A DNA stretch of 64,000 nt from Peptoniphilus_A hominis (GTDB taxonomy: Bacteria > Bacillota > Clostridia > Tissierellales > Peptoniphilaceae): the NCBI RefSeq assembly GCF_040096015.1, contig NZ_JBBMFO010000005.1, positions 9,291 to 73,290 of the forward strand, read 5' to 3'. The stretch's first letter is position 1. The number at the start of each line of letters is the position of its first letter. Below, piece after piece: positions 16,805 through 24,632 of this stretch. Made by a program: the position numbers and the translations under genes. The notes beneath the pieces were generated by a model. The model ran no database searches. It was not told the origin of the DNA and saw nothing but the letters and a program-made list of their open reading frames with translations.

Positions 16805-18088
16805 ATGTTGGAACAAATTTCCGGTAATGCCGCGAGATTTATGATTTATGCTCTGGCAATATTATCTATACTCCTAATATTTTTGGCGATTTATTATCTG
16901 ATAAATATTGGGAATAGATATATTGAAGGTAAAAAGAGAATAAGCATAGATTTGCATTTCATTACAAAAATCTTTATAGGGATTTTGATTCTCTATTTAA
17001 TAACCATAATTTTTAACAAGTTTCCAATTTTGGGTTACACTCTTTCCTCTGCTATTATTGCAATTATTTTTGCTTACATAATAGACCCAATAGTAAATTA
17101 TTTGGAGAGAAAGGGTGTCAAGAGACAATTTGGTGTAATTATAGTTTACATTTCAGTTGTCTTGATTTTTGGGGTTTTAATAGTTTCTGTTATTCCAAAG
17201 ACTATTAACGAAATTTCAAAGTTATTGGCAAGTCTTCCAGAAATGGTTGATACCTTAACTAAAAATGTTAATAGTTTTTTGACAGATATTTTTGCTAAAT
17301 TTAACATTGAACTTCCTGATAATTTTATAGATTTTTATAAAGAGTCAAATCCAAAGGTTGAGGGAAATTTTGAGACTCCACAAATAGTTTCAAATATTTT
17401 AAACTCAATGAAAAAAACCATTAATGACTTAGTTACAAAGGCACAAGGCTCCCTTATGGGTTCACTTTCTGGAGTGTTCTCCAAGGTCTATGGCTTTGTG
17501 ACATCTGCCTTTAGACTTGTCTTAATAATTATTTTCTCCTTCTACTTTTCAGTGGACAAGGAAAAATTCACACATAAAGTGAGAAAATCTATGCCAAATA
17601 AATATAGAGAAGACATAACATATCTTGCAAATAGAATTGACATAGCTCTTCAACAATTTATTAGAGGAAGAATGCTACTTGCAATCTTCGTTGGATTCCT
17701 CACTATGATTTATCTTTTGATCCTAAGAGTAGACTTTGCCATAATCATTGGACTTATAACTTGTGTGGCTGACATAATACCTTTTATTGGACCTTTCCTT
17801 GGTTGTGTCCCCGCAGTTTTATTTGCCTTTATGGATTCACCAATAAAAGCCTTTTGGGTTTTAATTCTCTTCATATTAGTTCAATGGATTGAAAATAATA
17901 TTTTGGCGCCTAAACTAATTGGAGATAGCACAGGGCTTAATCCACTAATAATTTTAATTTCAATAATCATAGGTGGAGGTATCTTTGGTGTATGGGGAAT
18001 GGTAATCTCCGTTCCAATAACATCTATAATATTTATACTAATTGATTTTGCGAAAATAAAATACAATGACAGATATAGCTCTAATTGA
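16805..18088 (+). CDS. AI-2E family transporter
   Basis: A 427-residue membrane protein of the AI-2E (PF01594) family. Two N-terminal hydrophobic segments are followed by a pair after residue 70 and a soluble amphipathic region at about 130-230 (INEISKLLASLPEMVDTL). Four or five C-terminal segments contain the family motif DIIPFIGPFLGCVPA. Members export small molecules or act as Na+/H+ antiporters; the substrate here is unknown. It follows the desulfurase gene by 4 bases and ends the operon. Its stop codon overlaps the -35 box of the alaS promoter. Confidence 0.9.
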   Translation: MLEQISGNAARFMIYALAILSILLIFLAIYYLINIGNRYIEGKKRISIDLHFITKIFIGILILYLITIIFNKFPILGYTLSSAIIAIIFAYIIDPIVNYLERKGVKRQFGVIIVYISVVLIFGVLIVSVIPKTINEISKLLASLPEMVDTLTKNVNSFLTDIFAKFNIELPDNFIDFYKESNPKVEGNFETPQIVSNILNSMKKTINDLVTKAQGSLMGSLSGVFSKVYGFVTSAFRLVLIIIFSFYFSVDKEKFTHKVRKSMPNKYREDITYLANRIDIALQQFIRGRMLLAIFVGFLTMIYLLILRVDFAIIIGLITCVADIIPFIGPFLGCVPAVLFAFMDSPIKAFWVLILFILVQWIENNILAPKLIGDSTGLNPLIILISIIIGGGIFGVWGMVISVPITSIIFILIDFAKIKYNDRYSSN

Positions 18089-18113
18089 CAATCATATTCT
18101 TTATAATTATAAT
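18085..18113 (+). promoter_or_regulatory. Consensus sigma-A promoter for alaS
   Basis: TTGACA (18085-18090), 17-base spacer, TATAAT (18108-18113): a perfect consensus. The -35 overlaps the stop codon of the AI-2E gene. The expected start is near 18120, five bases before a hairpin. Confidence 0.9.
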
Positions 18114-18124
18114 ATTTATAGCAC

Positions 18125-18151
18125 ATCCTCCCAGGGAATGGGAGGATTTTT
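18125..18151 (+). terminator. Hairpin with T-run in the alaS leader
   Basis: A perfect 9-bp stem (18125-18133 with 18139-18147), loop GGGAA, followed by TTTTT. It can terminate transcripts from the AI-2E gene, but it also lies at about +5 to +27 of the alaS transcript, so it may be a 5'-end stabilising stem instead or as well. Confidence 0.75.
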
Positions 18152-18165
18152 AATAGGAGTTGTAT

Positions 18166-20781
18166 ATGAAATATTTAGGTTTACACGATATAAGAACTGA
18201 ATTTTTAAAATTTTTTGAATCAAAGGATCATTTAATACTACCAAGTTTTTCACTAATTCCAAAAAATGACAAATCATTACTTTTAATTGGAGCAGGTATG
18301 GCGCCAATGAAAAAATTCTTCACTGGAGAAGAAATTCCACCTGCAAAGAGAGTTACTACTTGCCAAAAATGTATTAGAACTGGCGACATAGATAATGTAG
18401 GTTTAACAGATAGGCACGCAACATTTTTTGAAATGCTTGGCAACTTTTCCTTTGGAGATTATTTCAAGCACGAAGTAATACCTTGGGCTTGGGAATTTTT
18501 GACAGTTAATCTTGAAATTCCAAAGGAAGATCTTTGGGTTACAGTTTATAAAGATGACGACGAAGCCTACAACATTTGGAAAGATGTAATAGGAATACCT
18601 GAAGAAAAAATAATTAGACTTGGAAAAGATGATAACTTCTGGGAACTTGAAGTTGGTCCATCTGGTCCTTGTTCAGAAATTTATGTAGATAGAGGTCTTG
18701 AATACGGATCAGCTGACGAAAGACCTGGTGGAGAAGGCGACAGATTTATCGAAGTTTGGAACTTAGTTTTCACTCAATTTGATAAGGACGAAGAAGGAAA
18801 CTACAATCCACTTTCACATCCAAATATTGATACAGGAATGGGACTTGAAAGAATTGCCACAGTTCTACAAAGGACTGACAATATTTTTGAAATTGACGCA
18901 ATCAAGGACATTATCGGCGAAATTGCAAAAGTTTCAGGCAAAAAATATGGGGAAGACAAAAAGGCAGACATCTCCTTTAGAGTTATAACAGACCACATTA
19001 GGGCTATGACTTTTATGATTTCTGACACAATCGTGCCTTCAAATGAAGGTAGAGGCTATGTCCTAAGAAGACTTATAAGAAGAGCAGCAAGACATGGAAG
19101 AAAACTCGGCATAGAGAGAGCCTTCCTTTATGAAATTGCAGACATGGTAATGGACTCTTGGGGAGACCAATACAAGGAACTAAAGGAAAATAGAAAGTCC
19201 ATTAAGGAAATAATCAGAAGAGAAGAAGAAAAATTCTTAGAAACTATTGATGATGGTCTTGTAAGACTTAATGCCAACATCGAAGAAATGAAGGCAAGTG
19301 GTGAAAAATTACTTGACGGCAAAAAAGCTTTCAAACTTTACGACACTTACGGCTTCCCAATTGACTTGACAGAAGAAATCTTAAAAGAAGAAGGTTTCGA
19401 TGTTGACATGGCAGGCTTTGAAGCTGAAATGGAAGATCAAAAGAGAAGAGCTAGAGAAGCAAGAGAGGACAAGAACATTGGCTGGGCTAACCAAGACAAC
19501 AAGCACCTATTTGAAGGTCTTTCTAACGAGTTCTTGGGCTATAAAAAAAATGAATGTCAGGGAAATATTATAAGAATAATTTCTGATGAGGACGAAATTG
19601 TGGACTCCATAAATGAAGGTGAAAGAGGTATTGTCATCTTGGACAAGACTACTTTTTACGGGGAAAGCGGTGGACAAGTAGGCGATACTGGAGAAATTAT
19701 TTCTGATAAATTTAAGTTAAAAGTTACAGACACTAAAAAGACTAAGGATGGACTTCACCTTCACCTTGTAGAAGTTGAAGAAGGAAAACTAGAAAAAGCT
19801 CCTGTCAAGGCTATTATAGATGTAGGAAGAAGAAATAATATAAGACGAAACCACTCTGTAACTCACCTACTTCACAGAGCCCTTAAGGATGTTTTAGGTA
19901 ATCATGTAAACCAAGCTGGCTCACTAGTTATGCCAGACAGAATGAGATTTGACTTCTCACACTTTGAAGCAATGTCTAAAGAAGAAATTGAAGAAGTTGA
20001 AAAAATTGTAAATGAAAAGATTTTTGAAGGTCTTCCAGTTGAAACTAAGCTTACAAACTTAAATGAAGCAAAGGAAATGGGAGCCATTGGACTATTTGAA
20101 GACAAGTATCATGAGGAAGTTAGGGTTCTTTCCATGGGAGATTATTCTCGCGAGCTTTGTGGTGGTACTCATGTTTCCAATACTTCTGAAATTTCCATGT
20201 TTAAAATCCTATCTGAAAGTGGTATAAGTAACGGTATTAGAAGAATTGAAGCTATTACTGGTCCTGCTGTTTTGAAATATTTAAATGAACTTAAGGATGA
20301 ACAAGAAGAAATAGCTAGGGAACTAAAGTCTAATAAAGAAGAAATTTTACAAAAGATAAAATTAAATATTAAGAGCCTAAAGGAAGCAAATAAAGAAATT
20401 GAAAAACTTGAACACGACATGGCTAAGGATCAAATTGCTGATATTATGAGTTCAGTTAAAAATAAAAATGGCATAAATTATGTCATCAAAAAATTTGAGG
20501 GAGTAGATGTAAATACTCTTCGTGACTTGGCTGATGAAGTTAGAAATAAAGTTGGCTCAGTTGTAGTTTTATTTGCAACAGTAAATGATGGCAAACTTAA
20601 CTTTGTATGTGCAGTTTCAAAGGATTTAGTTGAAAAGAAAATTGCCGCAGGCAAAATTATAAAAGAAATCGCAAAAGTTGCTGGCGGTGGCGGCGGCGGA
20701 AGACCTGACATGGCAACTGCTGGAGCCAAGGATATAAATAAAGTAGGGGAAGCTCTAAACAAGCTAAGCGAGCTTTTATAA
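18166..20781 (+). CDS. alaS: Alanyl-tRNA synthetase
   Basis: An 871-residue class II synthetase charging tRNA-Ala. The aminoacylation core (residues 1-~440) opens with GLHDIRTEFLKFF and includes RVTTCQKCIRTGDIDNVG in shortened form and the GMGLERIATVLQ motif. The editing domain holds the zinc/editing motif HSVTHLLH near 565 and CGGTHVSNT near 665. The C-Ala domain near the end has the glycine-rich GGGGGGRPDMATAGAK. Length matches the family. ATG at 18166 is chosen over an in-frame TTG at 18160 because AGGAG at 18155-18159 would abut the TTG. ireB follows, as in most Firmicutes. Confidence 0.98.
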   Translation: MKYLGLHDIRTEFLKFFESKDHLILPSFSLIPKNDKSLLLIGAGMAPMKKFFTGEEIPPAKRVTTCQKCIRTGDIDNVGLTDRHATFFEMLGNFSFGDYFKHEVIPWAWEFLTVNLEIPKEDLWVTVYKDDDEAYNIWKDVIGIPEEKIIRLGKDDNFWELEVGPSGPCSEIYVDRGLEYGSADERPGGEGDRFIEVWNLVFTQFDKDEEGNYNPLSHPNIDTGMGLERIATVLQRTDNIFEIDAIKDIIGEIAKVSGKKYGEDKKADISFRVITDHIRAMTFMISDTIVPSNEGRGYVLRRLIRRAARHGRKLGIERAFLYEIADMVMDSWGDQYKELKENRKSIKEIIRREEEKFLETIDDGLVRLNANIEEMKASGEKLLDGKKAFKLYDTYGFPIDLTEEILKEEGFDVDMAGFEAEMEDQKRRAREAREDKNIGWANQDNKHLFEGLSNEFLGYKKNECQGNIIRIISDEDEIVDSINEGERGIVILDKTTFYGESGGQVGDTGEIISDKFKLKVTDTKKTKDGLHLHLVEVEEGKLEKAPVKAIIDVGRRNNIRRNHSVTHLLHRALKDVLGNHVNQAGSLVMPDRMRFDFSHFEAMSKEEIEEVEKIVNEKIFEGLPVETKLTNLNEAKEMGAIGLFEDKYHEEVRVLSMGDYSRELCGGTHVSNTSEISMFKILSESGISNGIRRIEAITGPAVLKYLNELKDEQEEIARELKSNKEEILQKIKLNIKSLKEANKEIEKLEHDMAKDQIADIMSSVKNKNGINYVIKKFEGVDVNTLRDLADEVRNKVGSVVVLFATVNDGKLNFVCAVSKDLVEKKIAAGKIIKEIAKVAGGGGGGRPDMATAGAKDINKVGEALNKLSELL

Positions 20782-20803
20782 TATTATCAAAATAGATATT
20801 TTA

Positions 20804-20812
20804 TGATATAAT
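20804..20812 (+). promoter_or_regulatory. Extended -10 promoter for ireB
   Basis: TGATATAAT within TATGATATAAT, 16 bases before the ireB start. No convincing -35. The leader would be only about 10 bases, just containing the GGAGG. Confidence 0.6.
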
Positions 20813-20828
20813 CTATTTGGAGGTAATT

Positions 20829-21083
20829 ATGGATCAAAACAATAATACACAAATTTTTGAAAAAAGCAGTTTGGAACAAGAGAGAATTAAGAGTGTTTTA
20901 AAGGTTGTTTATAATGCTCTAGAAGAAAAGGGTTATAATCCTTCTGACCAAATTATTGGATATATATTATCAGGCGATCCCACATATATTACAAGCCATG
21001 ATAATGCAAGATCCATGATACAAGAAGTAGAGCGTGATGAGCTTTTACAAGAGATGTTAAAAGTTTATTTAGAAAAGATTTGA
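20829..21083 (+). CDS. ireB: IreB family regulatory phosphoprotein (UPF0297)
   Basis: An 84-residue small protein of the IreB/YrzL family, a substrate of PASTA-type Ser/Thr kinases in Enterococcus, where it influences cephalosporin resistance. The family core LKVVYNALEEKGYNPSDQIIGY (in part), followed by GDPTYITSHDNARSMI, is clear. The ATG at 20829 lies 5 bases after GGAGG; an in-frame TTG at 20817 precedes that ribosome site and is rejected. It stands in the conserved alaS-ireB-ruvX order. A terminator hairpin overlaps its stop codon. Confidence 0.95.
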   Translation: MDQNNNTQIFEKSSLEQERIKSVLKVVYNALEEKGYNPSDQIIGYILSGDPTYITSHDNARSMIQEVERDELLQEMLKVYLEKI

Positions 21084-21104
21084 GATGGCTAGACCATCTC
21101 TTTT
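21082..21104 (+). terminator. Terminator overlapping the ireB stop
   Basis: A 7-bp stem (21082-21088 with 21094-21100) with a CTAGA loop and only four T residues; moderate strength. It probably allows read-through, since no good promoter for ruvX is seen. Confidence 0.65.
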
Positions 21105-21140
21105 ACATATTATATATGTACCTGTAAAGGTTGTGGTTAT

Positions 21141-21557
21141 ATGAATAGAGTTTTAGGCCTTGATGTTGGCGATGTGTGGATTGGAGTAGCTATTTCAGAT
21201 GCTTTGATGCTTACAGCCCAACCTCTTGTGACAATTAAGAGAGAGTCAAATAAAATAGCCTATGATAAAATTCATGACATAATAAAAGAATATAATGTAG
21301 AAAAAATAGTGGTAGGTCTTCCAAAGAACATGAACAATACTATTGGGCCACAAAGTGAAAAGGTCATGAAGTTCGCAGAAAAATTGAAGAATAAATTTAA
21401 TGTTGAAATTGAGTATGTTGACGAGAGAATGACAACTTTAATGGCAGAACAAGTTTTAATAGAGGGTTCTGTTCGCAGAGAAAATAGAAAAAAATATATA
21501 GATAAAATTGCAGCCACATACATTCTGCAATCCTATCTGGATAGATTTAATTTATAG
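21141..21557 (+). CDS. ruvX: Holliday junction resolvase-like protein RuvX (YqgF)
   Basis: A 138-residue RNase H-fold protein. The N-terminal LGLDVGDVWIGVAISD holds the first catalytic Asp, IVVGLPKNMNNTIGPQS is the central family motif, and YVDERMTTLMAEQVL carries Glu/Arg residues of the active site. Proposed roles are Holliday-junction resolution and pre-16S rRNA 5'-end processing (as shown for E. coli YqgF and Bacillus YrrK). The ribosome site is weak (AAAGG, 11 bases upstream). It leads a compact run with DUF1292, the Fur-family regulator and RNase J, in which RNA processing is a common thread. Confidence 0.94.
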   Translation: MNRVLGLDVGDVWIGVAISDALMLTAQPLVTIKRESNKIAYDKIHDIIKEYNVEKIVVGLPKNMNNTIGPQSEKVMKFAEKLKNKFNVEIEYVDERMTTLMAEQVLIEGSVRRENRKKYIDKIAATYILQSYLDRFNL

Positions 21558-21565
21558 GTGATAAA

Positions 21566-21805
21566 ATGGATAAAATAAAATTATATGATGAAGATGGCGT
21601 TGAGGTTGAATTTTTTGTTGACGCAAAATTTTCAATTGATGACACAGACTATGTTGCACTCTATACAGATGAAGAAGAGCCAGAAATCTATATATTAAAA
21701 GTGATAGAAGATGAAGATGGTGACGAGCTTCTTGCTGGCATCAATGACGATGAACTTGAAGAAGCAAAAAAAGCCTATGAAGAACTTTTGGACGAATTAG
21801 ACTAG
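21566..21805 (+). CDS. DUF1292 domain protein (YrzB-like)
   Basis: A 79-residue, strongly acidic protein of the DUF1292 family (KLYDEDGVEVEFFVDAKFSIDD, in part, then YVALYTDEEEPEIYILKV). The C-terminal 25 residues are almost all Asp, Glu, Leu and Lys and should form an acidic helix. No function is established for the family. It is regularly found between ruvX and a Fur-family or mltG gene in Firmicutes. AGGTGAT precedes the ATG, and the neighbours are 8 bases away on each side. Confidence 0.92.
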   Translation: MDKIKLYDEDGVEVEFFVDAKFSIDDTDYVALYTDEEEPEIYILKVIEDEDGDELLAGINDDELEEAKKAYEELLDELD

Positions 21806-21813
21806 GTGATATT

Positions 21814-22272
21814 ATGGATATAAATATTGATCCTGTTAAGAAAATCTTAAAAGACAAGGGTTACAAATACACAAAACAAAGAGCTAAGGTTTACGAAATC
21901 TTTTTGGACAATAAGGATAAACACATGACTACTGAAGAAGTTTATAATTTAGTTGCAAAAAAAGACCCTGAAATGGGTATTGCAACTATTTATAGGACCG
22001 TCCAATTATTTCACAAGCTTGGCGTATTAGATCAAATTGTATTTGACGACAACATTGTTAGATATGAACTTAGAGTCCCAAGTGAAGGTCATAGACACCA
22101 TCATCTTGTCTGTATAAATTGCGGAAAAGTCGAAGAAGTTGATATCGACAATTTAAATGAACTAGAAGCTAAAGTTGAAAAAGAAAAGAATTTTAAGATA
22201 GTTGACCACACTCTAAAATTTATGGGTTATTGCGAAGACTGCCGCCACAAATTTGAGGAGAAGGCAAATTAA
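21814..22272 (+). CDS. Fur/PerR-family metal-dependent repressor
   Basis: A 152-residue Fur superfamily regulator. The N-terminal winged helix includes TKQRAKVYEIFLDN and the recognition region MGIATIYRTVQLFHKLGV. The metal-sensing part has the His-rich EGHRHHHLVC. Two CxxC motifs (CINC and CEDC) form the structural zinc site. I cannot separate Fur from PerR or Zur with certainty by eye. The stop codon shares one base with the RNase J start, so the two are translationally coupled. No Fur box was recognised upstream of this run. Confidence 0.9.
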   Translation: MDINIDPVKKILKDKGYKYTKQRAKVYEIFLDNKDKHMTTEEVYNLVAKKDPEMGIATIYRTVQLFHKLGVLDQIVFDDNIVRYELRVPSEGHRHHHLVCINCGKVEEVDIDNLNELEAKVEKEKNFKIVDHTLKFMGYCEDCRHKFEEKAN

Positions 22273-23933
22273 TGAAAAATACTAATAAAGTGAAGATAAT
22301 TCCACTGGGAGGACTTCACGAGATTGGAAAAAATCTTACAGTTGTAGAATACAGAGATGATATTATTATTATCGACTGTGGTATGACTTTCCCAGAAGAC
22401 GAAATGCTTGGTATTGATGTTGTAATACCAGATGTGACTTATTTGGAAAATAATAAGCATAAGATTAAAGGACTTGTATTAACTCATGGTCACGAGGACC
22501 ATATTGGTGCCATTCCCTATGTTTTAAGGAAGTTGGACTTAGACATTTATGGAACGGGACTTACTATTGGACTTTTGGAAAATAAATTAAAGGAACACAG
22601 ACTTTCTAAGGACAAGCTCCATGTAGTTAATGCTGGAGATGTAGTGAAGCTTGGCAAAATGGAAGTTGAGTGGATAAATGTAAACCACTCCATACCCGAT
22701 GCCTGTGCCCTTGCCATAAAGACACCTCTTGGATATATTTATCATTCAGGAGACTTTAAGGTTGACTTTACGCCAATTAGTGGCAAGCCAATTAACCTAA
22801 CTAGGATTGCAGAAATAGGCCAAAAGGGCGTTATTGCCATGATTGGTGAATCTACAAACGTCCTTAGACCAGGCTACACAATGAGTGAATCTAAAGTTGG
22901 GGAAACCTTTAATAGACTCTTCCAAAACTTGCAAGACAACAGAATTATCATTGCAACTTTTGCATCAAATGTGCATAGAGTCCAACAAATTATAAACTCT
23001 GCAGAAAAATACGGCAGAAAAGTTGTCTTATCTGGCAGGTCTATGGTAAATGTTACTGAAACTGCAAGAAGGCTGGGACAATTTAGGGTTAAGAAAGATA
23101 CCTTTGTAGACATAAGAGATATGGATAAGTATGACGACAGCGAAATTGTGTTAATCACAACAGGTTCACAAGGTGAGCCGATGTCTGCCCTTACTAGAAT
23201 TGCATATGGAGAACACAGAAAGATTCAGCTTACACAAAATGATGCTATAATTCTTTCAGCAACTCCAATTCCTGGCAATGAAAATGCCGTTACAAAGGTT
23301 ATAAACAGACTTCTCGAGAGAGGGGCAAAGGTAATTTATGAAACTCTTTCAGAAATTCACGTTTCAGGTCACGCTTGCCAAGAAGAGTTAAAATTAATTT
23401 TAAGCTTAGTTAAGCCAAAATATTTTGTTCCTGCTCACGGCGAAGTTAGACACTTGATGAAACACGCTAAGATTGCCACTCAAATGGGAATGCCGGAAGA
23501 GAATATTTTCATCATGGAAAATGGAAACTGCCTTGAAATTTCACAAAAAGAGGCAAAGCTTGTTGGCGATGTTCCTTCAGGAAATATTTTAGTTGATGGC
23601 CTTGGCGTTGGCGATGTAGGAAATATTGTACTAAGAGACAGAAGACATCTTTCTGAAGATGGACTTATTATAGTTGTAATAACTATTACAAAAGAAGGAA
23701 AAGTTGTATCAGGACCTGATATAATTTCAAGAGGATTTGTCTATGTAAGAGAGTCTGAAGATTTAATCGAAGACGCAAAAAATGTTGTTAGAAAAATCTT
23801 AAATGATGACTCAAGAGACAATTTAAAGGACTGGAATGGACTCAAGTCTGACATTAGAGACAATTTGAGATCCTATATTTTCAAAAACACAAAGAGAAAT
23901 CCTATGATTTTGCCAATTATTATGGAAGTTTAG
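22272..23933 (+). CDS. rnj: Ribonuclease J
   Basis: A 553-residue metallo-beta-lactamase/beta-CASP ribonuclease with 5'-3' exonuclease and endonuclease activity, central to mRNA turnover in Firmicutes. The zinc motif is LTHGHEDHIGAIPY near residue 70, further ligands are in YHSGDFKVDFTP near 160, and the beta-CASP motif is VSGHACQEELKL near 365, followed by FVPAHGEVRHL. The C-terminal domain (VSGPDIISRGFVYVRE) is complete. Only one rnj gene is in the window; whether a J2 paralogue exists elsewhere cannot be seen. A hairpin terminator follows. Confidence 0.96.
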   Translation: MKNTNKVKIIPLGGLHEIGKNLTVVEYRDDIIIIDCGMTFPEDEMLGIDVVIPDVTYLENNKHKIKGLVLTHGHEDHIGAIPYVLRKLDLDIYGTGLTIGLLENKLKEHRLSKDKLHVVNAGDVVKLGKMEVEWINVNHSIPDACALAIKTPLGYIYHSGDFKVDFTPISGKPINLTRIAEIGQKGVIAMIGESTNVLRPGYTMSESKVGETFNRLFQNLQDNRIIIATFASNVHRVQQIINSAEKYGRKVVLSGRSMVNVTETARRLGQFRVKKDTFVDIRDMDKYDDSEIVLITTGSQGEPMSALTRIAYGEHRKIQLTQNDAIILSATPIPGNENAVTKVINRLLERGAKVIYETLSEIHVSGHACQEELKLILSLVKPKYFVPAHGEVRHLMKHAKIATQMGMPEENIFIMENGNCLEISQKEAKLVGDVPSGNILVDGLGVGDVGNIVLRDRRHLSEDGLIIVVITITKEGKVVSGPDIISRGFVYVRESEDLIEDAKNVVRKILNDDSRDNLKDWNGLKSDIRDNLRSYIFKNTKRNPMILPIIMEV

Positions 23934-23940
23934 GACATTT

Positions 23941-23966
23941 AGGGAATCTATTAGGTTCCCTTTTTT
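23941..23966 (+). terminator. Terminator after RNase J
   Basis: A 6-bp stem (AGGGAA with TTCCCT) and 9-base loop followed by six T residues, 8 bases after the rnj stop. Confidence 0.75.
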
Positions 23967-23975
23967 AGAGGAATT

Positions 23976-24632
23976 ATGCCAAATATAAATTACGATTATA
24001 TAGAAAATTATTTGAGAAATTTAAAAGAAATTGACGATGAGAAACTTAGAGAGATGAATGATTTTGCAGAGGAAAATCATGTTCCCATAATCGAAAGGGA
24101 AAGCGAAGAATTTATTAATTTTTTGATTTCAATGCAAAAGCCAAAAAAAGTTCTGGAACTGGGCACAGCCATTGGTTACTCGTCCATTTCCTTTGCCAAG
24201 AGAAATAAGTGCATAGAAAAAATCGACAGTGTGGAATTAAAGCATGAAATGGCGGAAATTGCCAGGAAAAATATTTCCGATGTAGGCCTTGAAAATATTA
24301 TTTCTGTTCACGAAAGTGATGCCTATGATTATTTACTTTACTTAGAAGAAAAATATGATTTAATTTTTATTGACGCTGCCAAGGGGCAATACGAAAAATA
24401 TTTTGACTCTGCACTTAAAAATTTAAATGAAAAGGGACTTATAATCTGCGACAATGTTCTCTTTAAGGGCATGATTGCAGAGGACTCCCTAGTTAAGAGA
24501 AGAAAAATAACTATTGTAAAAAGACTTAGAAAATTTTTAAAGGACATTTCAGAAGACGAGAGATTTATCTCTTCTGTCGTTCCCATTGGAGATGGAGTCC
24601 TTTTAGTTAGGAGAAAAGATGAAGAAGATTGA
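23976..24632 (+). CDS. trmR: tRNA 5-hydroxyuridine methyltransferase TrmR (YrrM-like)
   Basis: A 218-residue class I SAM-dependent O-methyltransferase. Motif I is VLELGTAIGYSSISFA near residue 57, the acidic strand IDSVELKHEM follows, and YDLIFIDAAKGQYEKYF near 130 is typical of the YrrM/COMT-like group. Bacillus YrrM (TrmR) methylates 5-hydroxyuridine at the tRNA wobble position to 5-methoxyuridine. The gene overlaps by 14 bases a U32 gene of the TrhP type, which makes the hydroxylated substrate, and udk follows. This reproduces the Bacillus yrrMNO-udk order with one U32 gene instead of two. The assignment rests on that context and the family. Confidence 0.85.
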   Translation: MPNINYDYIENYLRNLKEIDDEKLREMNDFAEENHVPIIERESEEFINFLISMQKPKKVLELGTAIGYSSISFAKRNKCIEKIDSVELKHEMAEIARKNISDVGLENIISVHESDAYDYLLYLEEKYDLIFIDAAKGQYEKYFDSALKNLNEKGLIICDNVLFKGMIAEDSLVKRRKITIVKRLRKFLKDISEDERFISSVVPIGDGVLLVRRKDEED

